Assembly: GCA_016235865.1 (NCBI GenBank)
Contig: JACRIK010000003.1
Span: 532,331 to 596,330 of the forward strand
DNA: 64,000 nucleotides
Source: Planctomycetota bacterium
GTDB taxonomy: Bacteria > Planctomycetota > MHYJ01 > JACQXL01
Reading direction: 5' to 3'
The notes below the pieces were generated by a model that was not told the DNA's origin, did not search any database, and was given only the letters and a program-made list of their open reading frames with translations. This document shows, in pieces, positions 1-8,386 of the stretch; the first letter of the stretch is position 1, and each line of letters opens with the position of its first letter. Both the position numbers and the translations under genes were made by a program.

Positions 1-738
1 CATCTGTTTGTCCTGGAGCGTCTTTAATGCCGCGTCAAATAAATCAGCCGTATCCTCCTGGAAGGCGGTGACCCGGAGATAACCGATGCGCGCCTTGCGG
101 TCCACCATCCGGACATCCTTGACGCTCTTCATGTTGATTATTTCCCGCACCAGCGTGATATCCACCGCCGCCTCGGCATCCTTGTGGAAGATTTTCAGGG
201 TCACGGTCGTGCCGGGCTTGCCCCGGACCTTTTTGGAACAGTCCGAGACGGTTAGGCCTTCGGTGGACTCGCCGTTGATTTCCAGTATCTTATCCCCGGG
301 CAGGAGTCCAGCCCGGAAGGCCGGGGTATCCTCGAATGGAGCTATCACCGTGATAATCCCGTCTTCCAGCGAGATTTCCACTCCGATGCCGCCGTATTCG
401 CCCTTGGTTTCCGAAATAAAAGAGTTGTATTCATCCGCATCCATATACTGGCTGTAAGGGTCCAGCCCGCTGACCATGCCCTTGAGGGCGTTTTCGAACA
501 CCTCATCCTTATTCGGTTCCCTGAAGAAATTGTCCTTGATGAGCTGATAGATGTTCTCGATATCCTGGGTGGTTTTCTGGCTGGGCTGGGATACGCTGGA
601 GTTTGGCGCGGCCCGGAGGTAAAAACTCTTGCCGTCAAAGATGGTCTTGCCAACCAGTAATGTCATGGCCAGCAGAACAATCAAAAAGACAACATTAATA
701 CCCTTCTGATAGCGACTATTCTGTGTAGTTGGAATCAT
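1..738 (-). CDS. S41 family C-terminal processing peptidase, N-terminal part
   Basis: The frame opens with ATG at 738 behind a GGAG ribosome site and runs off the window edge, so only the first 246 codons are visible. A basic N-terminus and one hydrophobic segment (about residues 15-35) act as membrane anchor or signal. Next come a helical region with the family-typical GLDPYSQYM stretch and a PDZ domain (GEYGGIGVEI, then AGLLPGDKILEINGE), followed by the start of the protease core (ARIGYLRV). CtpA-type proteases cleave C-terminal tails of periplasmic proteins. The Ser/Lys catalytic dyad lies beyond the edge, so activity cannot be judged. Identity is confident from the PDZ plus S41 order. Confidence 0.9.
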   Translation of the reverse strand, partial: MIPTTQNSRYQKGINVVFLIVLLAMTLLVGKTIFDGKSFYLRAAPNSSVSQPSQKTTQDIENIYQLIKDNFFREPNKDEVFENALKGMVSGLDPYSQYMDADEYNSFISETKGEYGGIGVEISLEDGIITVIAPFEDTPAFRAGLLPGDKILEINGESTEGLTVSDCSKKVRGKPGTTVTLKIFHKDAEAAVDITLVREIINMKSVKDVRMVDRKARIGYLRVTAFQEDTADLFDAALKTLQDKQM

Positions 739-758
739 ACTGGCTTCTCCTTTAAATT

Positions 759-785
759 GGGAATTCGGAATGCGGATTGCGGAAT
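759..785. repeat. GGAATGCGGA-type dispersed repeat, copy 1
   Basis: Short direct iterations of GGAATTCGGAATGCGGATT lie between the S41 protease start and the four-helix-bundle stop. The same words recur at 1162-1196, 1497-1530 (inside the oxidoreductase gene) and 2583-2596. Confidence 0.6.
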
Positions 786-1144
786 TATTTATTCTTGTTC
801 CTCCGCGCAGTTTTGATAGAGGTTACGACAATTGCGGTAATTTCAGACGCTTCTTTCTGCAGATGTTTAATCTGGTTTGAGTCGCCCAGTTTAGCATCCG
901 AAATTAATTCTAACCAATATAACGTTTCGTCAACCTCTTCTTCAACGATACCCAATTTAGAAATGAAATCGGCCCTGGAGCGGGCCCGGCAGGCCGCGCG
1001 ATAATTAGCGCCTACTGAGGTGCCGGACCTCAGAATCTGCCTCCCTAATACATCCCCGGTTTTATTCCTGGGCAGTGTTTCAGCCAGCTGCATTATATCA
1101 AGGGCAAATTTCTTAGTTCTAATCTTTAAATCCTCGTATGCCAT
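785..1144 (-). CDS. Four-helix bundle protein (23S rRNA intervening-sequence protein family)
   Basis: A 119-residue, all-helical protein with the family hallmarks: an MAYEDLKI start, the LGRQILRSGTSVGANYRAA block at about residues 34-52 and a C-terminal ETLYWLELI helix. Relatives are encoded inside 23S rRNA intervening sequences or as free genes in many environmental bacteria. Their molecular role is not settled; nucleic-acid binding is suspected. Both ends are bounded by the same short GGAATGCGGA-type repeat (759-785 and 1162-1196), so the gene sits between two copies of a dispersed repeat. Confidence 0.9.
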   Translation of the reverse strand: MAYEDLKIRTKKFALDIMQLAETLPRNKTGDVLGRQILRSGTSVGANYRAACRARSRADFISKLGIVEEEVDETLYWLELISDAKLGDSNQIKHLQKEASEITAIVVTSIKTARRNKNK

Positions 1145-1161
1145 ATCTATTCCTTATTTTT

Positions 1162-1196
1162 CATTCCGCACTCGCCACTCCACATTCCGCATTTCC
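1162..1196. repeat. GGAATGCGGA-type dispersed repeat, copy 2
   Basis: ATTCCGCACTCGCCACTCC followed by ACATTCCGCATTTCC lies between the four-helix-bundle start and the oxidoreductase stop. It shares ATTCCGCACTCGCCA with the copy embedded in coding sequence at 1497-1530. Confidence 0.6.
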
Positions 1197-2569
1197 TATG
1201 GTCTACTTAATTTGGCCGCTACGCCCTGGGCCGCAATCATTACCGGTTCCCAGACATCAGTCACCGGCGGCGAGTAACAGAAATCGCTCTTTAAGATATC
1301 GGCTATTGTCATCTTGTTCTGAATAGCCAATGATATCATGTTCACACGCAGGGCCGCGCCGGATGAGCACATGACCTGGCCGCCGATAATCCGTTTGGTC
1401 GCCTTGTCAGCGATGAGTTTGACGTGAACGTCCGTGCCGCCCGGATAATAATGAGGCAGGGACGGGAATTTTATCAGCGCGCTAATTGGATTAAATCCGC
1501 ATTCCGCACTCGCCATTCCGAATTCCGTCATCCCCACACTCCCAATTTCCATATCTAATAACTTCAGAACCGAGGCGTTCAGTATGGCCGGCCCGGTTTC
1601 GTGTTCCCGGTGCGCTCCAGTAGGTGCTCCCGACCAGTCCCGATGTTCATCGGGACAGGGCTTGCCGGCTGCGTTGGCCCCGGCCACTACGCCCTGCCGG
1701 GCCGCAATCGTGCCCAATCCTATAACTATCGGCTGGCCGGTCAGGTCCGAAACCGCCTCAGCGCAATCGCCCACCGCATAAACATCAGGCAGGTTAGTCC
1801 GGAGGGTCTTGTCCACCTTGATGCCGCCGGTGGTGCCGATGGTTACGCCCATGTCCTTGGCTAGTTTTACTGACGGCCTGACCCCGGTGGAAATAATCAC
1901 CAGCGAATCCTTGTATTCATTTAAATCAGAAATGCTCTTGTCTTCTATTAACTTAATGCCGTGGTCAGTTAGTTTCTGTCTGGCCATCTGGCTGATTTCC
2001 TTGTCCAGCATCCGCCAGAGTAGGTATCTCTGTTCTATCACCGTCACATCTAAACCCAGATGTTTTAATGCCTCGGCAACTTCGAGACCTATGAAACTGG
2101 CGCCAATAACGACCACAGATTGCACAGATTTCGCCGATGAGATGATGTTTTTGGCATCATCAATCGTGCGCAGGACCCGTACGTTTGGTCCATCTATGCC
2201 CCCAATGGGCGGTTTGGAAGGCGTGGAGCCCGTGGCAAATATCAGGGCATCGTAATTCACCTTACCGGCCTCGCCGGTAGTAATGCTTTTATAGGTTACC
2301 TCTCGTGTCTGATGATTTATCCCGGTTACCTCTGTGGCCAGTTTCTGGGTTATCTTTTGGCTGGCAAATATCTTGGGCGCGAACACCACCAGGTTTTCTA
2401 TCGGATTAATCACGCCCTTGATGGCAAAGGGCAGTCCGCATCTGGAATAGGTGGAATGTGACTCCCGGTCAATGATGGTGACTTCGGCCGTTCGGTCATG
2501 CTTGCGGGCTGAGAATGCGGCCGAGGCACCGGATGTCCCGCCACCGATTATCACGATTCTCTTTGGCAT
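1196..2569 (-). CDS. FAD/NAD(P)-dependent pyridine nucleotide-disulfide oxidoreductase (CoA-disulfide reductase/NADH oxidase-like)
   Basis: About 457 residues. ATG at 2569 is chosen because the FAD dinucleotide fold (IVIIGGGTSG) begins four residues later; an upstream in-frame start adds only a non-conserved tail. A single redox Cys sits in SRCGLPFA (about residue 44), as in CoA-disulfide reductases, NADH oxidases and related flavoproteins. An NAD-binding GxSxxG (VVVIGASFIGLE, about 153-164) and the YAVGDCAE flavin motif follow, then a dimerisation domain with HYYPGG and GGQVM. Two stretches look like repeat DNA translated in frame: about residues 303-325 (an extra block after NAAG) and 347-361. 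The DNA encoding 145-155 resembles the CACAGATT repeat. The substrate cannot be assigned. Confidence 0.87.
   Translation of the reverse strand: MPKRIVIIGGGTSGASAAFSARKHDRTAEVTIIDRESHSTYSRCGLPFAIKGVINPIENLVVFAPKIFASQKITQKLATEVTGINHQTREVTYKSITTGEAGKVNYDALIFATGSTPSKPPIGGIDGPNVRVLRTIDDAKNIISSAKSVQSVVVIGASFIGLEVAEALKHLGLDVTVIEQRYLLWRMLDKEISQMARQKLTDHGIKLIEDKSISDLNEYKDSLVIISTGVRPSVKLAKDMGVTIGTTGGIKVDKTLRTNLPDVYAVGDCAEAVSDLTGQPIVIGLGTIAARQGVVAGANAAGKPCPDEHRDWSGAPTGAHREHETGPAILNASVLKLLDMEIGSVGMTEFGMASAECGFNPISALIKFPSLPHYYPGGTDVHVKLIADKATKRIIGGQVMCSSGAALRVNMISLAIQNKMTIADILKSDFCYSPPVTDVWEPVMIAAQGVAAKLSRP
1497..1530. repeat. GGAATGCGGA-type repeat, copy 3, inside coding sequence
   Basis: ATTCCGCACTCGCCATTCC followed by GAATTCCGTCAT lies in the 3-prime part of the oxidoreductase gene and is translated as about MTEFGMASAECG. 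It matches the intergenic copy at 1162-1196 nearly word for word. Confidence 0.6.
1600..1668. repeat. In-frame palindromic repeat inside the oxidoreductase gene
   Basis: Contains CCCGGTGCGCTCC, GGTGCTCCCGACCAG and the hairpin TCCCGATGTTCATCGGGA. The first two blocks recur at 3528-3560 inside arsM. Related words (CCGGTGCGCTTCAG, CACTGGTGAG) occur in the non-coding copies near 28.5 and 29.3 kb. In this gene the block encodes about 23 residues that the enzyme family normally lacks. Confidence 0.65.
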
Positions 2570-2648
2570 ATATAAACATATACTTCGGAATGCGGCGACA
2601 ATCAATAAATATTTCCTTTATTCCAATCTATAAGAAAGCTTTAACAAC

Positions 2649-2706
2649 GGGATTTACCGGATTGAACAGATTAAACAATCAGATAAATCCTGCTTAATCC
2701 TGTTGT
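2649..2706. repeat. Dispersed ATCCGGTAAATCC-type repeat
   Basis: GGGATTTACCGGATTGAACAG, then alternating AACAGATTAAAC and AATCCTGTTGTC words. The same vocabulary (AACAGGATTTAACGG, TTTAATCAGCTTAATCC) recurs at 27692-27806. It fills the gap between the oxidoreductase and the HEAT gene promoter and shows no coding potential. Confidence 0.5.
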
Positions 2707-2717
2707 CGAAAATTGTA

Positions 2718-2746
2718 TTGACTTTGCCGGCCTGATATGGTATTAG
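2718..2746 (+). promoter_or_regulatory. Sigma70-type promoter of the HEAT gene (probably leaderless)
   Basis: TTGACT, a 17-bp spacer and TATTAG. The -10 box ends 6 nt before the ATG at 2753, so the expected start of transcription falls on or next to the start codon. No Shine-Dalgarno sequence fits in that gap. Confidence 0.7.
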
Positions 2747-2752
2747 AACTTT

Positions 2753-3430
2753 ATGAATCGCACTATTCTCGTCATCATCGGCATCGCCTGCGCCGTGATT
2801 ACCATGGCCGGAATAATGGAATTTGGTCAACGATATCATCATATTGCCGTTGCCCGTCGGCAGCTTCATGACAAAAAATACTGGATACGTGAAGATGCTC
2901 TTTCAACGCTTGTCATGCATAACGATAGAGCATCCATTCCTGAGATTATCAAATTATTAGATGGTAATGATTTAAATACTCGGGTGGATGCTATTGGTGC
3001 ATTAGGTAACCTTAAAGCCAAAGAAGCAATCCCTAAAATTACTATATTATTACAGGATCCTGAATTCGAAATTCGCTGGTTTGCTGTTTGGGCGTTAGGG
3101 AGACTCGATGTTAAAGAAGCCGTCCCTGAGATAACCAAGTTATTACAAGACAATGATTATCATGTTCGCGAGACGGCAGTTAAGACCCTGATGGAACTCA
3201 ATGCCAGGGAAGCCATCCCGGAAATTGTCAAATTATTACAGGATGATGACATGTTTGTCTTAACTGCGGTAATAGATGCAGTCGTGATGTTCCGTAGTAA
3301 AGAAGCCATTCCGGAGCTAAAAAAATTACTTAATGATGAGAACAAAGAACGCTCTTCTCTAGCAAAATGGCTTCTGGAATATCTCGGCGTGCCGGATAGT
3401 GAAATTGAAAAAGCCAAGGAAGGAAAGTGA
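2753..3430 (+). CDS. HEAT-repeat (PBS-lyase-type) protein with N-terminal membrane anchor
   Basis: 225 residues. One hydrophobic segment (about 4-24) is followed by five to six HEAT units of about 31 residues. They repeat the pattern KEAIPEIxKLLxDxDxxVRxxAVxAL (for example around residues 60-90, 91-121, 122-152 and 153-183). Such alpha-solenoids act as protein-binding scaffolds; the phycobilisome-lyase name is only a family label. The C-terminus is charged ([10 protein letters not shown]). The TGA stop overlaps a GTG that could extend arsM, so the two genes are probably cotranscribed. No partner can be named from sequence. Confidence 0.85.
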   Translation: MNRTILVIIGIACAVITMAGIMEFGQRYHHIAVARRQLHDKKYWIREDALSTLVMHNDRASIPEIIKLLDGNDLNTRVDAIGALGNLKAKEAIPKITILLQDPEFEIRWFAVWALGRLDVKEAVPEITKLLQDNDYHVRETAVKTLMELNAREAIPEIVKLLQDDDMFVLTAVIDAVVMFRSKEAIPELKKLLNDENKERSSLAKWLLEYLGVPDSEIEKAKEGK

Positions 3431-3435
3431 TTGAT

Positions 3436-4362
3436 ATGAAGAAATCAGATATTAAAAAGATAGTGCGACAGGGTTATGCCAAGGTGGCTACCACTAACAC
3501 TTCCTGCTGCCCTACCACTTCAAGTGCCTCCCGGTGCGCTCCTTCGGTGCTCCCGACCAGTGCTTCGCACAGGGGTGGATGTAATACCAAGGCATCAAGC
3601 GCCCCGCTAAGGCGGGGTGGGAAAGGTAGTGTATTGCTTGGACCCAAATCCCTGAGCAAGGCCATGGGTTATTCGGATAAGGAAATGGCGTCCGTGCCCA
3701 AGGAGGCCAATCTCGGACTGGGTTGCGGTAACCCCATTGCCCTGGCGTCCCTGAAACCGGGCGAGACCGTGCTGGACCTGGGTTCGGGTCCGGGACTGGA
3801 CTGCTTCCTGGCCGCCAATAAGGTCGGGCCATCCGGCAAGGTCATCGGCATAGATATGACCCCGGAGATGATTGCCAAGGCACGCAATAATGCCAAAGGC
3901 AAATACCCAACAGTCGAATTCCGCTTAGGCGAGATAGAAAAACTCCCGGTTCAGGACAATTCGGTCGATGTCATCATCTCCAACTGCGTCATAAACCTCT
4001 CGCCGGACAAACCGGCCGTATTCAAGGAGGCGTTCCGGGTCTTGAAGCCGGGCGGCCGGCTGATGGTCTCGGACGTGGTCACCACCAACCAACTACCGGA
4101 TGACTTGAAGGAATCCATCGGCGCCTATGTCGGTTGCTTAAGCGGCGCGATAATGAAGGGCCAGTATCTCGGCACCATCAAGCAGACGGGATTTAAGGAC
4201 GTCCGGATATTGGACGAAGCCAAATTCCCCATCAAGTTTATGTTAAATGACCCGACAGCCCAGGCCCTGGCGCAAACCATTAATCTATCCGGCAAATCAC
4301 TGGACGGCATCGGCGACTCGGTTGAAAGCATCAAGGTGGCGGCCATTAAACCCAAGAAATAG
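3436..4362 (+). CDS. arsM: Arsenite S-adenosylmethionine methyltransferase
   Basis: 308 residues from ATG 3436. A GTG at 3427 is possible but leaves no room for the AGGA ribosome site. The class I methyltransferase SAM site is [16 protein letters not shown] (about 112-127), preceded by the ArsM signature [10 protein letters not shown]. The As(III)-binding cysteines are visible as [10 protein letters not shown] (C184) and VGCLSGA (C234), with another at C97. The enzyme methylates As(III), for detoxification or volatilisation. The N-terminal CC motif (about residues 24-25) is followed by a Ser/Pro/Arg-rich stretch (about 27-68) encoded by repeat DNA shared with other loci. It replaces or expands the usual short linker before MGYS. 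No arsR, arsB or arsC neighbour is present. Confidence 0.92.
   Translation: MKKSDIKKIVRQGYAKVATTNTSCCPTTSSASRCAPSVLPTSASHRGGCNTKASSAPLRRGGKGSVLLGPKSLSKAMGYSDKEMASVPKEANLGLGCGNPIALASLKPGETVLDLGSGPGLDCFLAANKVGPSGKVIGIDMTPEMIAKARNNAKGKYPTVEFRLGEIEKLPVQDNSVDVIISNCVINLSPDKPAVFKEAFRVLKPGGRLMVSDVVTTNQLPDDLKESIGAYVGCLSGAIMKGQYLGTIKQTGFKDVRILDEAKFPIKFMLNDPTAQALAQTINLSGKSLDGIGDSVESIKVAAIKPKK
3526..3642. repeat. In-frame palindromic repeat inside arsM
   Basis: TCCCGGTGCGCTCC and CGGTGCTCCCGACCAGTGC match the block inside the oxidoreductase gene (1600-1668). CCCGCTAAGGCGGG and GGGAAAGGTAGTGTATT match non-coding DNA near 29410-29450 (CCCGCTAAGGCGGGATGGG, GGGGGAAAGGTAGCGTATT). Translated, it gives the atypical linker at about residues 27-68 of ArsM. 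Confidence 0.65.
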
Positions 4363-4423
4363 GATACAGATGCGTCGCCTTTTCCAATAATTCAACAAAT
4401 ACTTGGTTTTTTGCCCCCCTATA

Positions 4424-4742
4424 GGTATGGTGAGCATACACCGATGAGAGTGCCGGTGACGTGCCTCCGTAGCGCCGGAAGCATACCTCCGTAGCGCCAG
4501 AAGCATACCTCTGTAGCGCCGGGAGCATACCTTTGTAAGGCCTGGAGCATACCTCTGTAGCGCCTGGAGCATACCTTTGTAGCGCCTGGAATATACCTTC
4601 GTAATGATTGGAATATACCTCGGTAACGCTTGGAATATACCTTTGTAGCGCCCAGAATGCACCCTCGTAGGGCCGGTGACGTACCGCCGTAGCGCCGATA
4701 ACGTACCCCCGTAGCGCCAAGGGTCCTACCCCCCACCATACC
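4424..4742. repeat. 22-bp tandem array 1 (about 13 units) with 9-bp terminal inverted repeats
   Basis: GTAG/GTAA landmarks recur at 4469, 4491, 4513, 4535, 4557, 4579, 4601, 4623, 4645, 4667, 4689 and 4711, each step exactly 22 bp. Typical unit core: GTAGCGCCTGGAGCATACC. Units differ at many positions but keep the phase. The array is closed by exact inverted repeats GGTATGGTG (4424-4432) and CACCATACC (4734-4742), with C-rich tracts outside. It fills the gap between the converging arsM and gcvPB genes. Because 22 is not a multiple of 3, the minus strand stays open in all frames, giving spurious repetitive ORFs. Confidence 0.9.
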
Positions 4743-4822
4743 CCCTCCCCCTGTTTTCAGGGGATAATTTATGAGAAGAATGGGATAAGTTAATGTAAAT
4801 AAAGGGGTAATAAGAAACTTGG

Positions 4823-6328
4823 CTATTTGGTATACCTTACCCGTAGTTCCCTGGCCGCCTTGACCTCGTCCAGCCGGCCCACCGGGGTTGATGTCGGGGC
4901 GGTCTTGACTACATCGGGCGTGGTTTCGGCCTCTTTGGCGATAGCTATCATGACCGAGATAAATTCGTCTAAGGTCTCTTTGCTTTCGGTCTCGGTGGGT
5001 TCTATCATCAGCGCTTCGTGGACTATAAGCGGGAAATATATCGTGGGCGGATGGTATCCGTAATCCAACAGCCGCTTGGCGATGTCCAGTGTCCTGACCC
5101 CGAATTTCTTCAACTGAATCGTGGCGTCCAGGACACATTCGTGCATACAGTGCCGGTCATACTGTAAATGGTAGTGTTGTTTGAGTTGCGCCATGACGTA
5201 ATTGGCGTTCAGGACGGCCATCTGGCTGGCCTTTTTCAGGCCGGCCGGGCCCATCATCCGGATATAGACATAGGCCCGAATCAGGACCGCGATGTTACCG
5301 AAGAATCCCTTGATTTGGCCGATGGAGTCGGGTCTGTCATAATTTAATGAATAGCCGTTCTCATCCTTGGTAACAATCGCACCCAGCCCATCGGAGATGG
5401 GCTGGTTCAGCCCCCAGCGGGGGCTGGACACGGTCGGCACAGGCAGATAAGGCGTCAGTTTGGCCGTGACCGCAATCGGGCCTGAACCCGGGCCGCCGCA
5501 GCCGTGCGGCGTGGAAAAGGTCTTGTGCAGATTAAAGTGCAACACGTCAACGCATACCATAGACGGTTTGGTGATGCCCATAATGGAGTTGAAATTAGCG
5601 CCGTCCATATAGATAAATCCGCCGCCATCGTGGACTATCTGGCAAATTTCAGCGATGTGCTCGTCAAACAGGCCCAGGGTATTGGGGATGGTCAGCATCA
5701 GCGCCGCCACTTCGTTATTCATCTTGGCCTTCAGGTCCGCGATGTCCACATTGCCGTGCGGGTCGGACTTGACCTCGACGGCATGGAATCCGCACAGGGC
5801 GCCGGAGGCCGGGTTGGTGCCGTGCGCCGAGTCCGGAATCAAGACCTTGGTGCGCTTATCGTTATGTTTCTTAAAATACTGGTGGATGACTTTTAGGCCG
5901 GTGAATTCGCCGTGCGCCCCGGCCGCCGGGGTGAGCGACACGCCGTCTAATCCCGAAATTTCCTTGAGATACTCGCCCAGTTCATACATTATCCGCAGGA
6001 TGCCCTGGACCGTTGAGGCCGGCTGGTAGGGATGGAGCTGGGCAAAGCCGGTCAGGCCGCACAGGGTTTCGTTGACCTTGGGATTGTATTTCATGGTGCA
6101 GGAACCGAGCGGATAGAAGCCGCTGTCCACGCCGAAGTTCTTGCGCGAGAGATTAGTATAATGGCGCACCAGGGTGAGTTCGTCCACCTCAGGCAGGTCG
6201 GCCGGAGTTTGCCTCAAGACCGTCGGGGGCAACAGTTTATTTATATCCTGGGCCGGGACGTCTAAGGCCGGCAAGGCGCAGGCGCTTCGGCCCGGACTGG
6301 ATTCTTCAAATATCAGTTTGTCGTTCAT
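4823..6328 (-). CDS. gcvPB: Glycine dehydrogenase (decarboxylating) subunit 2
   Basis: 501 residues from ATG 6328. The upstream in-frame start at 6352 lies in repeat DNA and was not used. This is the PLP-binding half of the two-subunit P-protein. With GcvPA it decarboxylates glycine and passes aminomethyl to the lipoyl arm of GcvH. Family blocks: [35 protein letters not shown] and the PLP lysine in [12 protein letters not shown] (about K269). The glycine-rich PLP loop, usually HGGGGPG, reads HGCGGPG here. Last gene of the leftward gcvH-gcvPA-gcvPB operon; no gcvT is in the window. Confidence 0.96.
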   Translation of the reverse strand: MNDKLIFEESSPGRSACALPALDVPAQDINKLLPPTVLRQTPADLPEVDELTLVRHYTNLSRKNFGVDSGFYPLGSCTMKYNPKVNETLCGLTGFAQLHPYQPASTVQGILRIMYELGEYLKEISGLDGVSLTPAAGAHGEFTGLKVIHQYFKKHNDKRTKVLIPDSAHGTNPASGALCGFHAVEVKSDPHGNVDIADLKAKMNNEVAALMLTIPNTLGLFDEHIAEICQIVHDGGGFIYMDGANFNSIMGITKPSMVCVDVLHFNLHKTFSTPHGCGGPGSGPIAVTAKLTPYLPVPTVSSPRWGLNQPISDGLGAIVTKDENGYSLNYDRPDSIGQIKGFFGNIAVLIRAYVYIRMMGPAGLKKASQMAVLNANYVMAQLKQHYHLQYDRHCMHECVLDATIQLKKFGVRTLDIAKRLLDYGYHPPTIYFPLIVHEALMIEPTETESKETLDEFISVMIAIAKEAETTPDVVKTAPTSTPVGRLDEVKAARELRVRYTK

Positions 6329-6405
6329 AACCACAGATTCCACAGATTCCACAGATAAACACAGAAGATTCGTATTCAGTATTTATCCGCGTTAATCTGC
6401 GGTTT
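6329..6405. repeat. CACAGATT dispersed repeat between gcvPA and gcvPB
   Basis: CCACAGATTCCACAGATTCC, ACAGATAAACACAGA and CGCGTTAATCTGCGGTT fill almost the whole 77-bp gap. CACAGATAAACACAGA is shared with 57841-57866. A degenerate CACAGATTGCACAGATT copy lies at about 2116-2132 inside the oxidoreductase gene. Confidence 0.65.
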
Positions 6406-7737
6406 CTAATCTAACATTGCTGCTAATTTATCAATCTCTTCTTTCGTGTTCATTTCAGTTACACAGAAGAGCATAGAGTCCTTAAGTTCTGGATAAAATC
6501 TACCTAAAGCCAAACCACCGATAATATTTTTCTTAAGCAGATATTTATTAATTCCTTCAGGTTTCTTACAACGGATAACAAATTCATTAAAGAATGCGCC
6601 GCTAAAAGTGAGTTTAAATCCTGGAATGGCCGATAGTTTTTCAGCCGCGTAGTGCGCCTTTTGTAGATTGAGTTCAGCCACCTGTTTCAGACCGGTCTTG
6701 CCCACGGCGGACAGGTAGATGGCGGTCCGGATGGCGCAGAGGGCCTGGTTGGAACAGATATTGGAGGTGGCCTTTTCCCGGCGGATATGCTGTTCCCGGG
6801 TGGACAGGGTCAGGACAAACCCGCGCCGGCCCTTGGCATCCGTGGTCTCGCCGACAATCCGGCCCGGCATCTTGCGGATATGGGCCATCTTGGTGGCCAT
6901 AAAACCCAGATGCGGACCGCCGAATGACATCCGGTTGCCCAATGGTTGGGCGTCGCCGACAACTATATCCACGCCGTAATCGCCCGGAGTTTTTAGCAGG
7001 CCTAAAGCCATCGGGTTGACCACGCTGATGAGCATGGTGCCTTCATATTTACGGACCAGCTTGACTATTTCGTCCACCGGTTCGATGATGCCGAAGAAGT
7101 TGGGCGACTGATACGCCACGCAGGCCGTGTTGTTATTCAGTTTTTTCTCTAATGCTTCCAATGAAGTCATGCCGTTGGTGAAATCCAGTTCGATGATATT
7201 GATATCCAAGTCCTCCAGCCAGGCCCGGACTGTAGCCCGGTATTCCGGATGGATGGTCTTGGAGATAATGACCTTCTTTTTGTTGGTAATATGGAGCGCC
7301 ATAAGGATGGCCTCGGCCAGGGCCGTGGCGCCGTCGTAAAGCGAGGCGTTGGACACCTCCATGCCGGTCAGCTGGCACATCATGGTCTGGTATTCAAAGG
7401 CAGTGGTCAGCGCGCCCTGGCTGGTCTCGGGCTGGTAGGGCGTGTAGGCCGTATAGAATTCGCTCCGGCTGGCCAGATGGTCCACCACAGCCGGGACAAA
7501 ATGGTTGTAACAACCCGCGCCCAGGAAAGACGGGGTCCGGGCTGCATTGGTATTCTGGTCGGCCAGTTCACAGAGTAGCTTGGTGGCTTCTATCTCGCTC
7601 AACGGGGCCGGCAGCGCCAGGGGCTTGGCCAGGCGGAGTTCCTTGGGGATGCTGGAAAACAGGTCGTCCAGGTTGGCCACATTAGCCGCGGCCAGCATTT
7701 CCCGGATGTTAGTATCAGTATGCGGAATATAAGGCAT
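6406..7737 (-). CDS. gcvPA: Glycine dehydrogenase (decarboxylating) subunit 1
   Basis: 443 residues, about the usual length for the N-terminal-half subunit of split P-protein. Recognisable blocks: MPYIPHTDTNIREML, SFLGAGCYNHFVP, YTPYQPETSQGALTTAFEYQTM, DVVVGDAQPLG-like VDIVVGDAQPLGNRMSFGGPHLGF, and RRGFVLTLSTREQHIRREKATSNICSNQAL. It forms the heterotetrameric glycine decarboxylase with GcvPB in the cytoplasm. It starts 37 bp after the gcvH stop and is cotranscribed from the promoter at 8207-8235. A repeat separates it from gcvPB. Confidence 0.96.
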   Translation of the reverse strand: MPYIPHTDTNIREMLAAANVANLDDLFSSIPKELRLAKPLALPAPLSEIEATKLLCELADQNTNAARTPSFLGAGCYNHFVPAVVDHLASRSEFYTAYTPYQPETSQGALTTAFEYQTMMCQLTGMEVSNASLYDGATALAEAILMALHITNKKKVIISKTIHPEYRATVRAWLEDLDINIIELDFTNGMTSLEALEKKLNNNTACVAYQSPNFFGIIEPVDEIVKLVRKYEGTMLISVVNPMALGLLKTPGDYGVDIVVGDAQPLGNRMSFGGPHLGFMATKMAHIRKMPGRIVGETTDAKGRRGFVLTLSTREQHIRREKATSNICSNQALCAIRTAIYLSAVGKTGLKQVAELNLQKAHYAAEKLSAIPGFKLTFSGAFFNEFVIRCKKPEGINKYLLKKNIIGGLALGRFYPELKDSMLFCVTEMNTKEEIDKLAAMLD

Positions 7738-7774
7738 AGCATTCAGCGTATCAGGTTATCAGGGAATCTGGAGA

Positions 7775-8161
7775 TTAGTGGCTCGCGGATTCCGTTTCAC
7801 AGAGTTTCTGATATGCCTCTTTGGTCAGGAGATTCTTGAGTTCTCCGGTATCGGATAATTTAATCTTAACCAGCCAGCCGGCGTTGAAGGAATCGGTGCT
7901 GATCAGGTTAAGGTTGGAGACGACCGGTTCGTTGACCTCAATAACCTCTCCGCTCAAAGGGCTGTTGATATCCACCACGGTCTTGACTGATTCCACCTCG
8001 CCCATGGGCTCGGCTTGTTTTACCGCCTGTTTAAGCTTGGGCAGGTTGATGAAAATCAGGTCGCTCAGCTGCTGGGCCGCGAAATCGGTTATGCCGATCG
8101 TAGCCGTCGCGCCATCCACCTTGGCCCATTCGTGCGTCTGCGAATAATATAACTCTGCCAT
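7775..8161 (-). CDS. gcvH: Glycine cleavage system H protein
   Basis: 128 residues from ATG 8161; a GTG two codons upstream is less likely. The single lipoyl/biotinyl-attachment fold carries the modifiable lysine in GEVESVKTVVD (K60), preceded by FINLPKLKQAVKQAEPMG and followed by SPLSGEVIEVN. GcvH shuttles the aminomethyl group between P, T and L proteins. First gene of the operon. The 5-prime UTR is only about 40 nt, too short for a glycine riboswitch. Confidence 0.96.
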   Translation of the reverse strand: MAELYYSQTHEWAKVDGATATIGITDFAAQQLSDLIFINLPKLKQAVKQAEPMGEVESVKTVVDINSPLSGEVIEVNEPVVSNLNLISTDSFNAGWLVKIKLSDTGELKNLLTKEAYQKLCETESASH

Positions 8162-8206
8162 ACACACTCTTCTTTCTATGACTATAAGACAAAATAATTA
8201 TGCCGG

Positions 8207-8235
8207 ATTATATCAGCGCGGTATAAAAAAGGCAA
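8207..8235 (-). promoter_or_regulatory. Sigma70-type promoter of the gcv operon
   Basis: On the minus strand: TTGCCT, 17-bp spacer, TATAAT. It lies about 46 bp upstream of the gcvH ATG. Confidence 0.65.
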
Positions 8236-8265
8236 ATAAATTCGGATAAAATACAAATATGGTTG

Positions 8266-8386
8266 ACCCCGTTAGAAGTATTTTGTTTAATATTTTGCAG
8301 AAAAGTGTATATTAATAATTGACACAGCAACGGGGGTGTGGTTTTAATAATACGCGGCGCTAAAACGACGCTACTTCTAACGGGGT
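8266..8386. mobile_element. MITE-like element with 15-bp terminal inverted repeats
   Basis: ACCCCGTTAGAAGTA (8266-8280) and its exact reverse complement TACTTCTAACGGGGT (8372-8386) bound about 91 bp of non-coding DNA. The interior has a GCGGCGCTAAAACGACGC segment near the right end. If the ends are taken one base in (CCCC...GGGG), both sides are flanked by TTGA, which could be a 4-bp target duplication. No transposase is present, so mobility is inferred from structure only. Confidence 0.55.

Noticed and set aside
4297..5138. Long repetitive ORFs on the minus strand (ALQRYAPGATEV-type peptides)
   Set aside because: They come from array 1. A 22-bp period keeps all minus-strand frames open and gives the same peptide in each. 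No ribosome sites, and they run into gcvPB or arsM.
8162..8260. Glycine riboswitch before gcvH
   Set aside because: The promoter at 8207-8235 leaves a 5-prime UTR of only about 40 nt, too short for the aptamer.
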